Positions 1 through 7,115 of a DNA stretch of 7,578 nucleotides are shown piece after piece (the stretch's first letter is position 1; every line of letters begins with the position of its first letter). The position numbers and the translations under genes were made by a program. Origin of the DNA: Mycoplasmataceae bacterium (lineage in GTDB: Bacteria > Bacillota_I > Bacilli_A > Mycoplasmatales > Mycoplasmoidaceae); contig JAITJR010000017.1 in NCBI GenBank assembly GCA_031278855.1, forward strand, positions 1-7,578, written 5' to 3'. Under the pieces are notes generated by a model. It worked only from the letters and a program-made list of their open reading frames with translations. It ran no database searches and was not told the origin of the DNA.

Positions 1-10
1 CTAGTTATCT

Positions 11-30
11 TTTTATTTGTTGAAATAAAA
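11..30 (-). terminator. AU-only hairpin downstream of the minus-strand ATPase
   Basis: TTTTATTT (11-18) and AAATAAAA (23-30) form a perfect 8 bp stem with a 4-nt loop, three bases beyond the TAA stop of the minus-strand gene. The stem has no GC pairs and no clear U-tract follows it in the minus direction, so it is only a weak terminator candidate. Confidence 0.35.
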
Positions 31-33
31 TTC

Positions 34-1266
34 TTAATAATTTTTTTTAAGTAGAAAATCTTTGAGAGATATGCCAATAATACCAGCATCATTATGATTT
101 GGATTCTCGCCAAGTGAAACGACATACTTTGGATAGTTATCTTTGATATTTTTGAGCGGGGTAAATTCTCTTGTATAAGTCTCATGATTACTAAATTCTA
201 AACAAACTTGTACATAGATCTTTTCTCCCTTTCGTTCGGCAATAAAGTCAATTTCTTTTGTGTCTAACTTGCCAACATAAACAGCATAATCACGAGCTAT
301 GAGTTCATTAAATACGATGTTTTCTAAGATTCTGCCTTTATTCACTTTATTCGTATCCCTTAGAACATATGCTAAACTATGGTCGGCAAGATAATATTTG
401 TCATTTATTTTAAATAGTTTTTTACCTTTAATATCATAACGCTGTGCTTTTTTAACTACATAAGCTGTTTCTAAATAATTTACATAATTACTAATTGTGT
501 CGAGATTAGTATGTACTTTTTCTTTTCCCCCACCGCTAATATATTGAGCAATATTTCGTAAGGATGTGAGGTTACCTACGTTGTCATAAAAATATGCAAT
601 AACTTTTTCAAGGAGTGGAACATTTTTAATGTTATTACGAGAAACAACATCTTTAAGCACAATGGATGAATGAATGTCTTTAACAATAGCAGTTGCTTCT
701 TCTTGAGTTAAATTATTAATGGCAATAAAAGGGAAACCGCCAAGGTTAATATAATCATTAAGATTTTTATTTTCAATTGTGCTTGCCAATTGTACTCTAT
801 CGAAATGATGAAAGTTAATGTACTCATTAAAAGTGAGCGGTCTAATTTCAAATTGAATATATCTACCGCTTAAAAGTGTCGCAAGTTCACTAGAAAGTAG
901 TTTAGTGGTGGAACCTGTAATAAAAATATCTGTATTCCGTAGACGAAGAGAATTGATTGTTTTTTCTCAGCCTGTCACAAGTTGGATCTCATCAAAAAAA
1001 AGATAATATTTTTGATCATCATGAATTTTATTTAAAATGTAATTATGTAAATTTTTATAAATTTTTAAATCTTCAAATTCTATGTCTTCAAAATTGATAA
1101 AAATAATATGTTGGTCATCTATTTTCTTTGACACTTCTTTTCTAATAAGTTTCAAAATTTCACTTTTACCACTACGACGAATGCCAGTTATCACTTTCAC
1201 GACTTGTTTGTCAATAAATTTTTTTATATTTTCTGTATATATTCTACGTTCGATTATTTTTGTCAT
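34..1266 (-). CDS. AAA-type ATPase, DUF4143 family (410 aa), intact with one TGA=Trp codon
   Basis: Predicted cytoplasmic P-loop ATPase of the AAA_14/DUF4143 group; the family's substrate and role are not established. The Walker A motif GIRRSGKS is at residues 28-35, and the Walker B motif YYLFFDEIQ has its acidic pair at D92-E93. A sensor-like strand reading FITGS follows. The second half is the DUF4143 region with GGFPF, a central helical part, and a C-terminal EIDFIA...KIYVQV pattern that recalls a PD-(D/E)xK-like fold. An in-frame TGA at 967-969 encodes W100; the frame is open on both sides and matches the paralogue at 1525-2760, so the gene is whole, not a pseudogene. ATG at 1266 is preferred over an in-frame GTG at 1296 because AGGAAA lies just upstream and the N-terminus then matches the paralogue. 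It is transcribed divergently from that paralogue. Confidence 0.88.
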
Positions 1267-1271
1267 TATTT

Positions 1272-1275
1272 TCCT
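1272..1275 (-). promoter_or_regulatory. Ribosome binding site of the minus-strand ATPase
   Basis: Read on the minus strand, AGGA (within AGGAAA) sits five bases before ATG at 1266. This decides that start over the in-frame GTG at 1296. It contrasts with the plus-strand paralogue and glnN, neither of which has such a site. Confidence 0.6.
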
Positions 1276-1290
1276 GCCATCGTGTCTCAA

Positions 1291-1309
1291 TGTCACTATT
1301 ATAATGACA
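1291..1309. promoter_or_regulatory. 19 bp imperfect palindrome containing TATAAT on both strands
   Basis: TGTCA (1291-1295) and TGACA (1305-1309) are inverted arms around a TAT-t-ATA core. The core contains TATAAT on the minus strand (1303 to 1298) and on the plus strand (1300-1305). The minus-strand copy is well placed as the -10 box of the ATPase starting at 1266: initiation would be near 1290, leaving a leader of about 24 nt that includes the AGGA site. No good -35 is visible. The inverted arms make an operator overlapping the -10 plausible, but this is inferred. Confidence 0.4.
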
Positions 1310-1447
1310 AATATTATAAATTTTGATTATTTGATACACTAACTGGTACATTTATATTTATCAGGAAATTATAGATTGGCCTAGAAATTAGCACACTAAG
1401 ATTGATTTTGCATGCTTGCTTATTACAACAGCGAATGCTTATATTTA

Positions 1448-1464
1448 TTATAAAGTTAGTTTTA
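1448..1464. repeat. 17 bp direct repeat, left copy
   Basis: TTATAAAGTTAGTTTTA is identical at 1448-1464 and 2776-2792. The two copies bracket the plus-strand ATPase gene. Low sequence complexity means chance is not excluded. Confidence 0.55.
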
Positions 1465-1511
1465 TATTTATTTATTAATTACATAAATATTAAATATATT
1501 TTATATTTTTG

Positions 1512-1517
1512 TATAAT
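1512..1517 (+). promoter_or_regulatory. -10 box of the plus-strand ATPase; probable leaderless start
   Basis: A consensus TATAAT ends seven bases before the ATG at 1525, so transcription would begin at or next to the start codon. There is no Shine-Dalgarno sequence upstream of 1525. An alternative in-frame ATG at 1516 lies inside the box and could not be translated from this promoter. No clear -35 is seen in the AT-rich upstream DNA. Confidence 0.55.
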
Positions 1518-1524
1518 GACATTT

Positions 1525-2760
1525 ATGGAAATATTAAGAAAAACATATCTGGCACAGCTAAAGAGATACATAGACATACCGCTTGTCAAAGTCATAACTG
1601 GTATTAGAAAAAGCGGAAAATCTACTTTGCTTAAGCAATTTAAAGCATATCTTGAGAACGAATTAAAAATTCAACACCAGTATCTAATTTATTTTGAATT
1701 TGATGATGAGTCACAAAAATTACCATATAAATCCCTGCAACTAACGGAGTTAATTAAATCTAGAATAATCGATAATCAAAGATATTACATTTTTTTAGAT
1801 GAGATTCAACTAGTCGAAAATTTTCAAAAAACTATCAATAGCTTATTAAAACTAAAAAATGTTGATCTTTATATTACTGGTTCTAATGCTTACATGTTTT
1901 CTAGCAAGATATCAACGCTACTTACTGGGAAAACAATTGATGTCCATGTTTTACCGTTTTCTTTCAAAGAATATTCCGTTTTATTCAAAGATTTAGAGAC
2001 AGATAAAAGATTCCAGCAGTATTTAATTTATGGCGGGATGCCAGGAATTTCAATTTTTAAAGATGATAATCCTGCCATTAAACAATATTTAAAAATGATT
2101 TTTAACGATATCTTAGTAAAAGATATTTTAAATAGACATTCAATAAATAACACAAATGAATTTATTAATATCGCTAAGTATTTATATAACACCATTGGTA
2201 ATATAGTGTCCATTCGAAATATTGTCAATTATCTTAAATCCAATAATTTATCAGAAATTTCTGAACCAACTAGTAGTAACTATGTTTTATGACTGTTAGA
2301 GTCTCTTTTACTTTATAAGGTAAACTTCTCCAGAATTAAAGGCAAGCAATTATTATCAAATTTATCGAAATATTATGTTCCTGACATTGGATTGAGAAAT
2401 GCAATTATTGACGACTATGTGTTGTCTGATATTGGTAGCACATTAGCAAACATCGTTTATTTAGAACTTTTGCGTCGGGGTTATGTTATAACCGTCGGGC
2501 ACGAACAACGAAAAAAGGAAATAGATTTTGTTGCTATTAAAAACGATTATGTCGTTTATATTCAAGTTGCACAATATCTTATTGAAGAAAATAGAAAGCG
2601 TGAAATTGGTAATTTGTTAAGTATTAATGACAATCACGATAAAATGATTTTATCGTTGGATTTAGTGTCTGGGAGAACAAAAGAAGGCATAATACTTAAA
2701 AATATTGTTGATTGATTGCTTGAAGAAAATACTGAGTTGGAAGTTAAAAAACACGTGTAA
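1525..2760 (+). CDS. AAA-type ATPase, DUF4143 family (411 aa), second paralogue, two TGA=Trp codons
   Basis: Paralogue of the minus-strand gene at 34-1266, with the same layout and length. The Walker A motif GIRKSGKST is at residues 26-34, and the Walker B motif YYIFLDEIQ has D92-E93. DLYITGSNAYMFSSK resembles a sensor-1 region, and GGMPG lies at the domain junction. The C-terminal DUF4143 part ends with EIDFVAIKN followed by VVYIQVA. TGA at 2290-2292 and 2713-2715 are read as Trp; one frame runs on to TAA at 2758-2760. The extension upstream of 1525 is hydrophobic and AT-driven and is not part of the protein. The similarity spans the whole protein but is far from identity, so the duplication is old or the copies arrived separately. 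The biological role is unknown. Confidence 0.87.
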
Positions 2761-2775
2761 GTAATGTAATAACTT

Positions 2776-2792
2776 TTATAAAGTTAGTTTTA
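2776..2792. repeat. 17 bp direct repeat, right copy
   Basis: Identical to 1448-1464. This copy also supplies part of the 5' arm of the hairpin at 2781-2808, whereas the left copy has no matching partner arm nearby. Confidence 0.55.
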
Positions 2793-2808
2793 CCTACAAA
2801 ATTAACTT
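2781..2808 (+). terminator. Hairpin downstream of the plus-strand ATPase
   Basis: AAGTTAGTTTT (2781-2791) pairs with AAAATTAACTT (2798-2808) as 11 bp including one G-T pair, with a 6-nt loop, starting 20 bp after the stop codon. A competing inverted repeat, AACTTT-TAT-AAAGTT, occupies 2771-2785. Position suits a terminator, but the 3' flank is A-rich, not T-rich, so intrinsic termination is uncertain. T-runs do occur further down, near 2851-2858. Confidence 0.35.
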
Positions 2809-2888
2809 GTTAAAAAATGGCGATATCCTAAGCGATATTTGGGTTTAAGTTATTTTTTGCTGAATTATCTGTTAAACTCGGGTATGGT

Positions 2889-2924
2889 TGTGCGTAGCTT
2901 ACGTATACGACGGCGCATAGTTAC
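2889..2924. repeat. GC-rich palindromic intergenic element upstream of glnN
   Basis: About 50% GC in an AT-rich setting. It contains CGTA-gct-TACG (2893-2903), the palindrome CGTATACG (2902-2909) and TGCG/CGCA arms (2891-2894 with 2914-2917). Positions 2905-2924 match 7059-7080 at 17 of 20 bases with a 2-base gap, ending in an identical ATAGTTAC. It is probably one member of a dispersed family. Confidence 0.45.
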
Positions 2925-2930
2925 TAATCA

Positions 2931-2942
2931 TTGCTATAGCAA
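2931..2942. promoter_or_regulatory. 12 bp perfect palindrome at the glnN promoter (operator candidate)
   Basis: TTGCTATAGCAA is its own reverse complement. It ends 13 bp before the TATAAT box at 2956. Its left half, TTGCTA, could also act as a -35 (4 of 6 bases of TTGACA) with a long 19 bp spacer. A protein dimer bound here would block the promoter. It does not match the Firmicute GlnR/TnrA consensus. Confidence 0.45.
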
Positions 2943-2955
2943 ATACTGAATATCG

Positions 2956-2961
2956 TATAAT
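2956..2961 (+). promoter_or_regulatory. -10 box of glnN; probable leaderless start
   Basis: A consensus TATAAT ends six bases before the ATG at 2968, and no Shine-Dalgarno motif is present. Transcription would start at or within a base of the ATG. The spacing is almost the same as at 1512-1525. Confidence 0.6.
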
Positions 2962-2967
2962 CCAAGC

Positions 2968-5070
2968 ATGAAAAATCATGATACTAATATTTTGGACACT
3001 TATAACGAATTGGTGTTCACTGATGAAGAATTAAAACAGTATGTTAGCAAGGATGTTTTTGAACAATTCAAAAATTCATTAAAAGACGACCAAAAAGAAA
3101 TTTTGAGTTTGGAATTAGCTAATCAAATAGCTGATGCGATGAAAGCATGAGCAATAAGTAAAGGAGCAACACACTACACACATTGGTTTCAACCGATGAA
3201 TGGTGTTTCGGCTGAAAAACATGAGAGTTTCATTGAACCTCAAAAAAATGGTTCGATTATTATAAAATTTTCGGGGAAAGAACTAATTAAAGGAGAGGCG
3301 GATGGTTCTTCTTTTCCATCAGGTGGGTTAAGAACGACATTTGAAGCAAGAGGGTACACAGCATGAGATGCGAGTAGTCATGCTTTTGTGAGGAACCAAA
3401 CATTATATATTCCGACGATTTTTATGTCTTATCAAGGCCACATATTGGACAAAAAAATCCCATTACATCGTTCTGCTACAGCTTTAAAAAACCAAACATT
3501 AAGATTTGTAAAATTGTTTGATTATCATAGTAATCATGTTCGTATTAATGTTGGAGCTGAACAAGAATATTTTTTAATTACTAAAGAAATGTTCAATCAA
3601 AGGTTAGATTTGAAATTAACTGGGCGTACTCTTTTTGGAGCTCGCAGCCCCAAAAGCCAAGAGTTAGAAGACCATTATTATGGTCAAATTAAAACTAATG
3701 TCATGAATTTCATGATGGATTTAGACCGTGAACTATGGAGATTAGGCATTCCAGCTAAAACACGACATAACGAAGTGGCGCCCTGTCAGCATGAGTTAGC
3801 ACCTGTTTTTGAAAGAGTTTCAGTGGCCATTGATCACAATCAATTAACCATGGAAATCATGAAAAAAACAGCTGAGAAATATGATTTAGTCTGTTTATTA
3901 CACGAAAAACCATTTGCAAACATGAATGGTAGTGGTAAACATAACAATTGATCAATTTCTGTTGATGGTATTGGGAACATGTTTAATCCTGGTGATAATC
4001 CAGAAACTAATGATTGCTTCTTGCTATATATCACATCACTCATGGCAGCCGTGGACAATCATCAAGATTTATTAAGAATTTCCGTAGCCACTGCCGGGAA
4101 TGAGCATCGTCTTGGTGGTAATGAAGCTCCGCCTGCTATTGTCACCATGTTTTTAGGCGATCAAATTACCGAAATTCTCGAAGCAATGGCCGATGCTAAG
4201 GTTTACTATAAAAAAGAACCCAAAACAACCGCCCATGGAGTTAAATTTGTCGCTAATTTTAATAGTGATTCATCTGATCGTAATCGTACATCCCCATTAG
4301 CATTTACTGGTAATAAATTTGAATTTCGTATGCCTGGTAGTTCCATGAACTTATCTTGTGTGAACATTATGCTTAATACAGCTTTTGCCGATACATTACA
4401 ACAGGTATGTGATGAATTAGAACAAGAAAGCAAACCAAACATCAAAGCAGCGATTAAACGTAAAATCATTGCGTTATTTAAAGAACACCGTCGGATTTTA
4501 TTTAATGGCAATGGTTATTCACTCGCTTGAGAAAAGGAAGCACAACAACGTGGTTTACTAAACCTTAAAACCGTACCTGAAGCTTTGGCTCTTTACGATA
4601 AACCTAAAAATTTTGAATTATTCAAGCGTCAAGCTATTTATACGGAAACCGAAGTGAATGCTCGTAAAATCATCTTATTAGAAGAGTATTGTAAGACAAT
4701 TAAGATTGAATCGCTTACGATGCTAGATATTTTGAATCGCCAGATTTTACCAGCGGCTTTTTCTTATGAACAACAGCTATCCAAAACATGTTTAAGAAAA
4801 AATGAACTCGGAATTGATAGCAAAGTAGAACTTAGTACATTAGAAAATATCTCTAATTTGATTAAATCTATTCATTTTACCAAAAATCTTTTATTAACTG
4901 CTTTAGCTGACTTGCGTGGAATTAATGATTGAACCAAAAAGGCAAAGGCTTATCGTCAGAATGTTTTTGAAACCATGGGAGATTTACGCGATTATTGTGA
5001 TAAATTGGAAAGGTTAATGCCAAAACATTTATGACCATTCCCCACTTATGCCGATATCCTATTTAATTAA
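2968..5070 (+). CDS. glnN: Glutamine synthetase, type III (GlnN family), 700 aa, six TGA=Trp codons
   Basis: Makes L-glutamine from glutamate, ammonia and ATP in the cytoplasm; type III enzymes are large homo-oligomers of about 700-730-residue subunits, and this one has 700. Family signatures in order: [11 protein letters not shown] (66-76); SFPSGGLR and [19 protein letters not shown] with the metal-ligand glutamates near 198-200; [50 protein letters not shown] (312-328); [15 protein letters not shown] (376-390); FEFRMPGSS (451-459); and the family-typical C-terminus [15 protein letters not shown] codons at 3148, 3364, 3949, 4528, 4930 and 5032 encode Trp, several at strongly conserved Trp sites (for example HNNW and LWPFP), while TGG is used twice. 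No catalytic motif looks damaged. It probably starts leaderless and is followed after 21 bp by a membrane protein gene. Confidence 0.97.
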
Positions 5071-5078
5071 AATAACGC

Positions 5079-5084
5079 AAAGGA
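5079..5084 (+). promoter_or_regulatory. Ribosome binding site fixing a GTG start
   Basis: AAAGGA lies seven bases upstream of GTG at 5092, in the 21 bp gap after glnN. It selects this non-ATG start for the membrane protein and fits translation as the second gene of a glnN transcript. Confidence 0.65.
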
Positions 5085-5091
5085 ATAATCA

Positions 5092-6525
5092 GTGGAAGAA
5101 CATCGTAAATTAAAATTAATTAGATTTGGCTTGCCAATTGCGATTGTTTTAGCACTGATCGTGGGTGTTTTATCTTTTCCTGATATAGTTGGGGCACATT
5201 CGCCTTATGTAAGTTTGGCCTCGATCTACTTTTTTGAAGATTGATCGGTGGTAAATACTAGTGGTTATGTTACTTTGTTTGCTTTAATACAATTTTTTAT
5301 CATCGCATTCATCTTAGGGATCTTAATCTTTAAATTTACTAATCGTGAATCGCACCGCCAAAAACAGTCTTCGCTATTTTTAATGATTAGCATGAGTGTT
5401 TTTATATTTACGGTAATTTTATTTACGATTTGACTTACGACTGGTTTATTTGACGATTTTTTGGCAGATAGCATCATCGGTAACAAAGTAAACATGATTT
5501 CGTTGGTTATTGACTACACCATTAGTTACGCTTGCCCTAGTCTTATTTTAGCCTTTGCTCTAATATCTTTAATTTTTTGATTTATTTATTACATACCATC
5601 ACTTAAATTACCAATCAAAAAACGTAAATTTAGTTACCGAGTTTTTGACGGCAAAAAAATCCCATGAACAGGTAAAGATTTACAATTAAAAATTATCTGT
5701 TCAATCGGTTTGTTTGTGGCTGCTTGACAAATTATTCTCACTACAATTTCTGTTTATAACAACAAAGAGGAAATTGCGATATATCCGCATATGTGGGAAA
5801 AAATTTGGTTTGGAACAATGCACCATTTTACCGAATTGTCTAATTTATGAGTGCTCATTTTTTTTATAACTTTTTTACTAAATTATCGATTCCACTTTCT
5901 CAAAACTAGTGCTTTCGTCACCATGACTTTCACTTATATTACTGTTACTTTTCTTATTGCCGATTTTTTGTTAGCACCATTTATGATATTAAATCATTCA
6001 TCTGGAATGATTAACATGGGTTTTGGCGGTGGATCAAATTGGCACGAATGAGTTAAAACCATTTTATACCATGTTGTGCAACCAATTGTGATGTTGATTT
6101 TCTTTATTTTCTTTTGTAAATCTACCCGTCAGTATCGTCCTTGGAAATTTGATCAAATTATTCCCGTCACGATGATTTTTCCAACTTTATATTTAATCTA
6201 TGCCATCGTAATTAATTTCTTACCGATTGAACATTTACAAATAAATGCACCTGGTGAGCAACCTGTGACGGTTTATGGTGGTATTTCGGTGTATGGTTAC
6301 TTTACTTGCATTAACCCTAGTGTACACGCTAGTGTGTTTAGTAATAACAAACCCATTTGACACGGGACGATGACAAATATAATTTGATATGTGTTTGCCA
6401 TATGTCTTTTTTTGGGATTAGCTTTTTATTACAATTGAGTTGAAAGACATAATATGATTCTTAAATATTTACGTGCCCACAAACTTTATTCAAACAACTA
6501 TAAATATTCATTCGTACATAATTAG
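5092..6525 (+). CDS. Polytopic membrane protein (477 aa), DUF1600/Pr6Pr-like, function unknown
   Basis: About ten hydrophobic segments are visible, near residues 8-28, 59-81, 94-119, 139-167, 199-222, 248-267, 273-300, 324-343, 355-378 and 428-449. A basic loop lies between the fourth and fifth (KKRK), and the tail is polar. Other marks are MHHFTELSNLW (243-253), a glycine-rich GFGGGSNWHEW loop ending at W320, LYHVVQP (325-331) and GYFTCINP (402-409). This pattern recalls mycoplasmal DUF1600 and Pr6Pr-type membrane proteins, but that is from memory. Ten Trp codons are TGA (5242 to 6436) and four are TGG. The start is GTG at 5092 with AAAGGA upstream. A shared transcript with glnN is likely. 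A transport or sensing role in nitrogen metabolism would be a guess from position only. Confidence 0.85.
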
Positions 6526-6546
6526 TCAAATACATTAATTGACTAA
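6522..6546 (+). terminator. Terminator hairpin overlapping the membrane protein stop codon
   Basis: TTAGTCAA (6522-6529) and TTGACTAA (6539-6546) form a perfect 8 bp stem with a 9-nt loop, followed by ATTTTAAT. The TAG stop (6523-6525) lies inside the 5' arm. It probably ends the glnN-membrane protein transcript, though the T-tract is short. Confidence 0.5.
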
Positions 6547-6565
6547 ATTTTAATGTTAAGTCACT

Positions 6566-6758
6566 TTATCGATGATAATTTTGTTGTTTCTTTGACTTTA
6601 GTGTATTATCGATAGATAGTTTTTTGCCTGATTTAGCTGAAGTAAATGCGTAACAAAAAGATTCTTGGTTTTTAAAATGTATTTTTTTGAATTGTTAAAT
6701 CTACTAAAGTTCTAACATCATTAACATAAGTGCCATTTAGTACATAAATTAATTTCAT
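6566..6758 (-). pseudogene. Frameshifted coding remnant, unrecognised
   Basis: On the minus strand ATG at 6758 opens a 28-residue frame (begins MKLIYVLNGTYVNDVR) that stops at 6672-6674. A neighbouring frame is open across 6566-6694 and reads FKNQESFCYAFTSAKSGK before its stop at 6566-6568. A single indel in the A/T run near 6671-6677 would join the two into about 60 residues. Both parts have protein-like composition, but I do not recognise a family and chance is possible. Confidence 0.3.
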
Positions 6759-6772
6759 CGAATTCTTCTAGG

Positions 6773-6871
6773 GAGGCGTTTTACGTACCTTATCCTCGCT
6801 AATTAGCATGGGAGATTACAATTATTCCATAGGCGGTAGCAAGTCTATCCGCAACCCAACTTTGTTGGTTG
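6773..6871. other. Chain of small hairpins with raised GC (structured RNA or decayed repeat)
   Basis: Successive pairings are GAGG/CCTC (6773-6776 with 6794-6797), ATGG/CCAT (6808-6811 with 6827-6830), GCGG-TAG/CTA-(T)-CCGC (6833-6852) and AACC(C)AAC-ttt-GTTGGTT (6853-6870). The last two stack directly against each other. The first two stems are short and could arise by chance. Neither strand shows a clear promoter or terminator, so a transcribed ncRNA is not demonstrated. Confidence 0.3.
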
Positions 6872-7060
6872 ACATATATAGTAGTAGTAACTATTCACTG
6901 AGGGAATAATATGCTTATATTTACTTTGCAAACATCACTCGTTTTTCGGATTTATAAAACCGATAAAACCAACTAATTCACCGCCTTGAAATTCTTCCAA
7001 CACAATTGATACATAATTTTTATTTAGCGAAACTAAATATGATCGCATGTATGTGCACAT
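6845..7060 (-). pseudogene. Small ORF (71 aa, one TGA=Trp), probable decayed fragment
   Basis: With TGA read as Trp, a frame runs from ATG at 7060 (or 7048) to TAG at 6845-6847. The first 40 residues look protein-like: YVSIVLEEFQGGELVGFIGF suggests a beta-strand/turn/beta-strand unit such as those in GNAT acetyltransferases. The second half (poly-Tyr, then CQPTKLGCG) overlaps the repeat-rich DNA and does not look like conserved protein. No good ribosome binding site is seen. It could be a truncated gene whose 3' part was replaced, or chance. Confidence 0.3.
6887..6908. repeat. Inverted-repeat partner of the palindromes at 7069-7094
   Basis: GTAACTATTCAC (6887-6898) is the exact reverse complement of 7069-7080, and GAGGGAATA (6900-6908) is the exact reverse complement of 7086-7094. 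The two modules lie in a different order in the two places. Locally, TATTC (6892-6896) can also pair with GAATA (6904-6908). Confidence 0.6.
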
Positions 7061-7062
7061 AC
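7049..7062. repeat. 14 bp perfect palindrome
   Basis: GTATGTGCACATAC is its own reverse complement and is flanked by CGC (7044-7046) and GCG (7063-7065) that extend the symmetry after a 2-base bulge. It stands eight bases from the 20 bp palindrome at 7071-7090. Confidence 0.65.
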
Positions 7063-7070
7063 GCGTCGGT

Positions 7071-7090
7071 GAATAGTTACGTAACTATTC
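7071..7090. repeat. 20 bp perfect palindrome
   Basis: GAATAGTTACGTAACTATTC is its own reverse complement with no spacer. Its half-site recurs at 6887 (GTAACTATTC), and ATAGTTAC recurs upstream of glnN at 2917-2924. It may be a dimer binding site, a cruciform, or a junction of two inverted repeat units. Confidence 0.75.
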
Positions 7091-7115
7091 CCTCGGCGAA
7101 TAGTCCCGAAGTTAA

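Noticed and set aside
1291..1309. GlnR/TnrA box
   Set aside because: The arms TGTCA and TGACA resemble TGTNAN7TNACA, but the spacer is nine bases instead of seven and the site precedes an ATPase gene, not glnN.
1082..1342. Plus-strand hydrophobic reading frame opposite the first ATPase
   Set aside because: It is antisense to the Walker A and B region of a well-supported gene and has no family likeness of its own.
1402..1524. N-terminal extension of the second ATPase from an ATG at 1402
   Set aside because: The added residues are AT-driven hydrophobic sequence, the paralogue lacks them, and the TATAAT at 1512-1517 lies downstream of that ATG.
2861..2967. Glutamine riboswitch or other leader RNA upstream of glnN
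   Set aside because: The only good promoter (TATAAT at 2956) places the transcript start at the ATG, leaving no leader to hold a riboswitch.
3840..4511. Minus-strand reading frames at 3840-4058 and 4206-4511
   Set aside because: Both are antisense to conserved glutamine synthetase motifs and have no ribosome binding site or recognisable domain.
3148..4932. Apparent disruption of glutamine synthetase by internal TGA stops
   Set aside because: All six TGA codons lie in one frame that continues with conserved family motifs, and several match conserved Trp positions, so code 4 explains them and the gene is intact.
6771..6872. tRNA gene
   Set aside because: No T-loop GTTCRA motif, acceptor stem or cloverleaf could be assembled on either strand.
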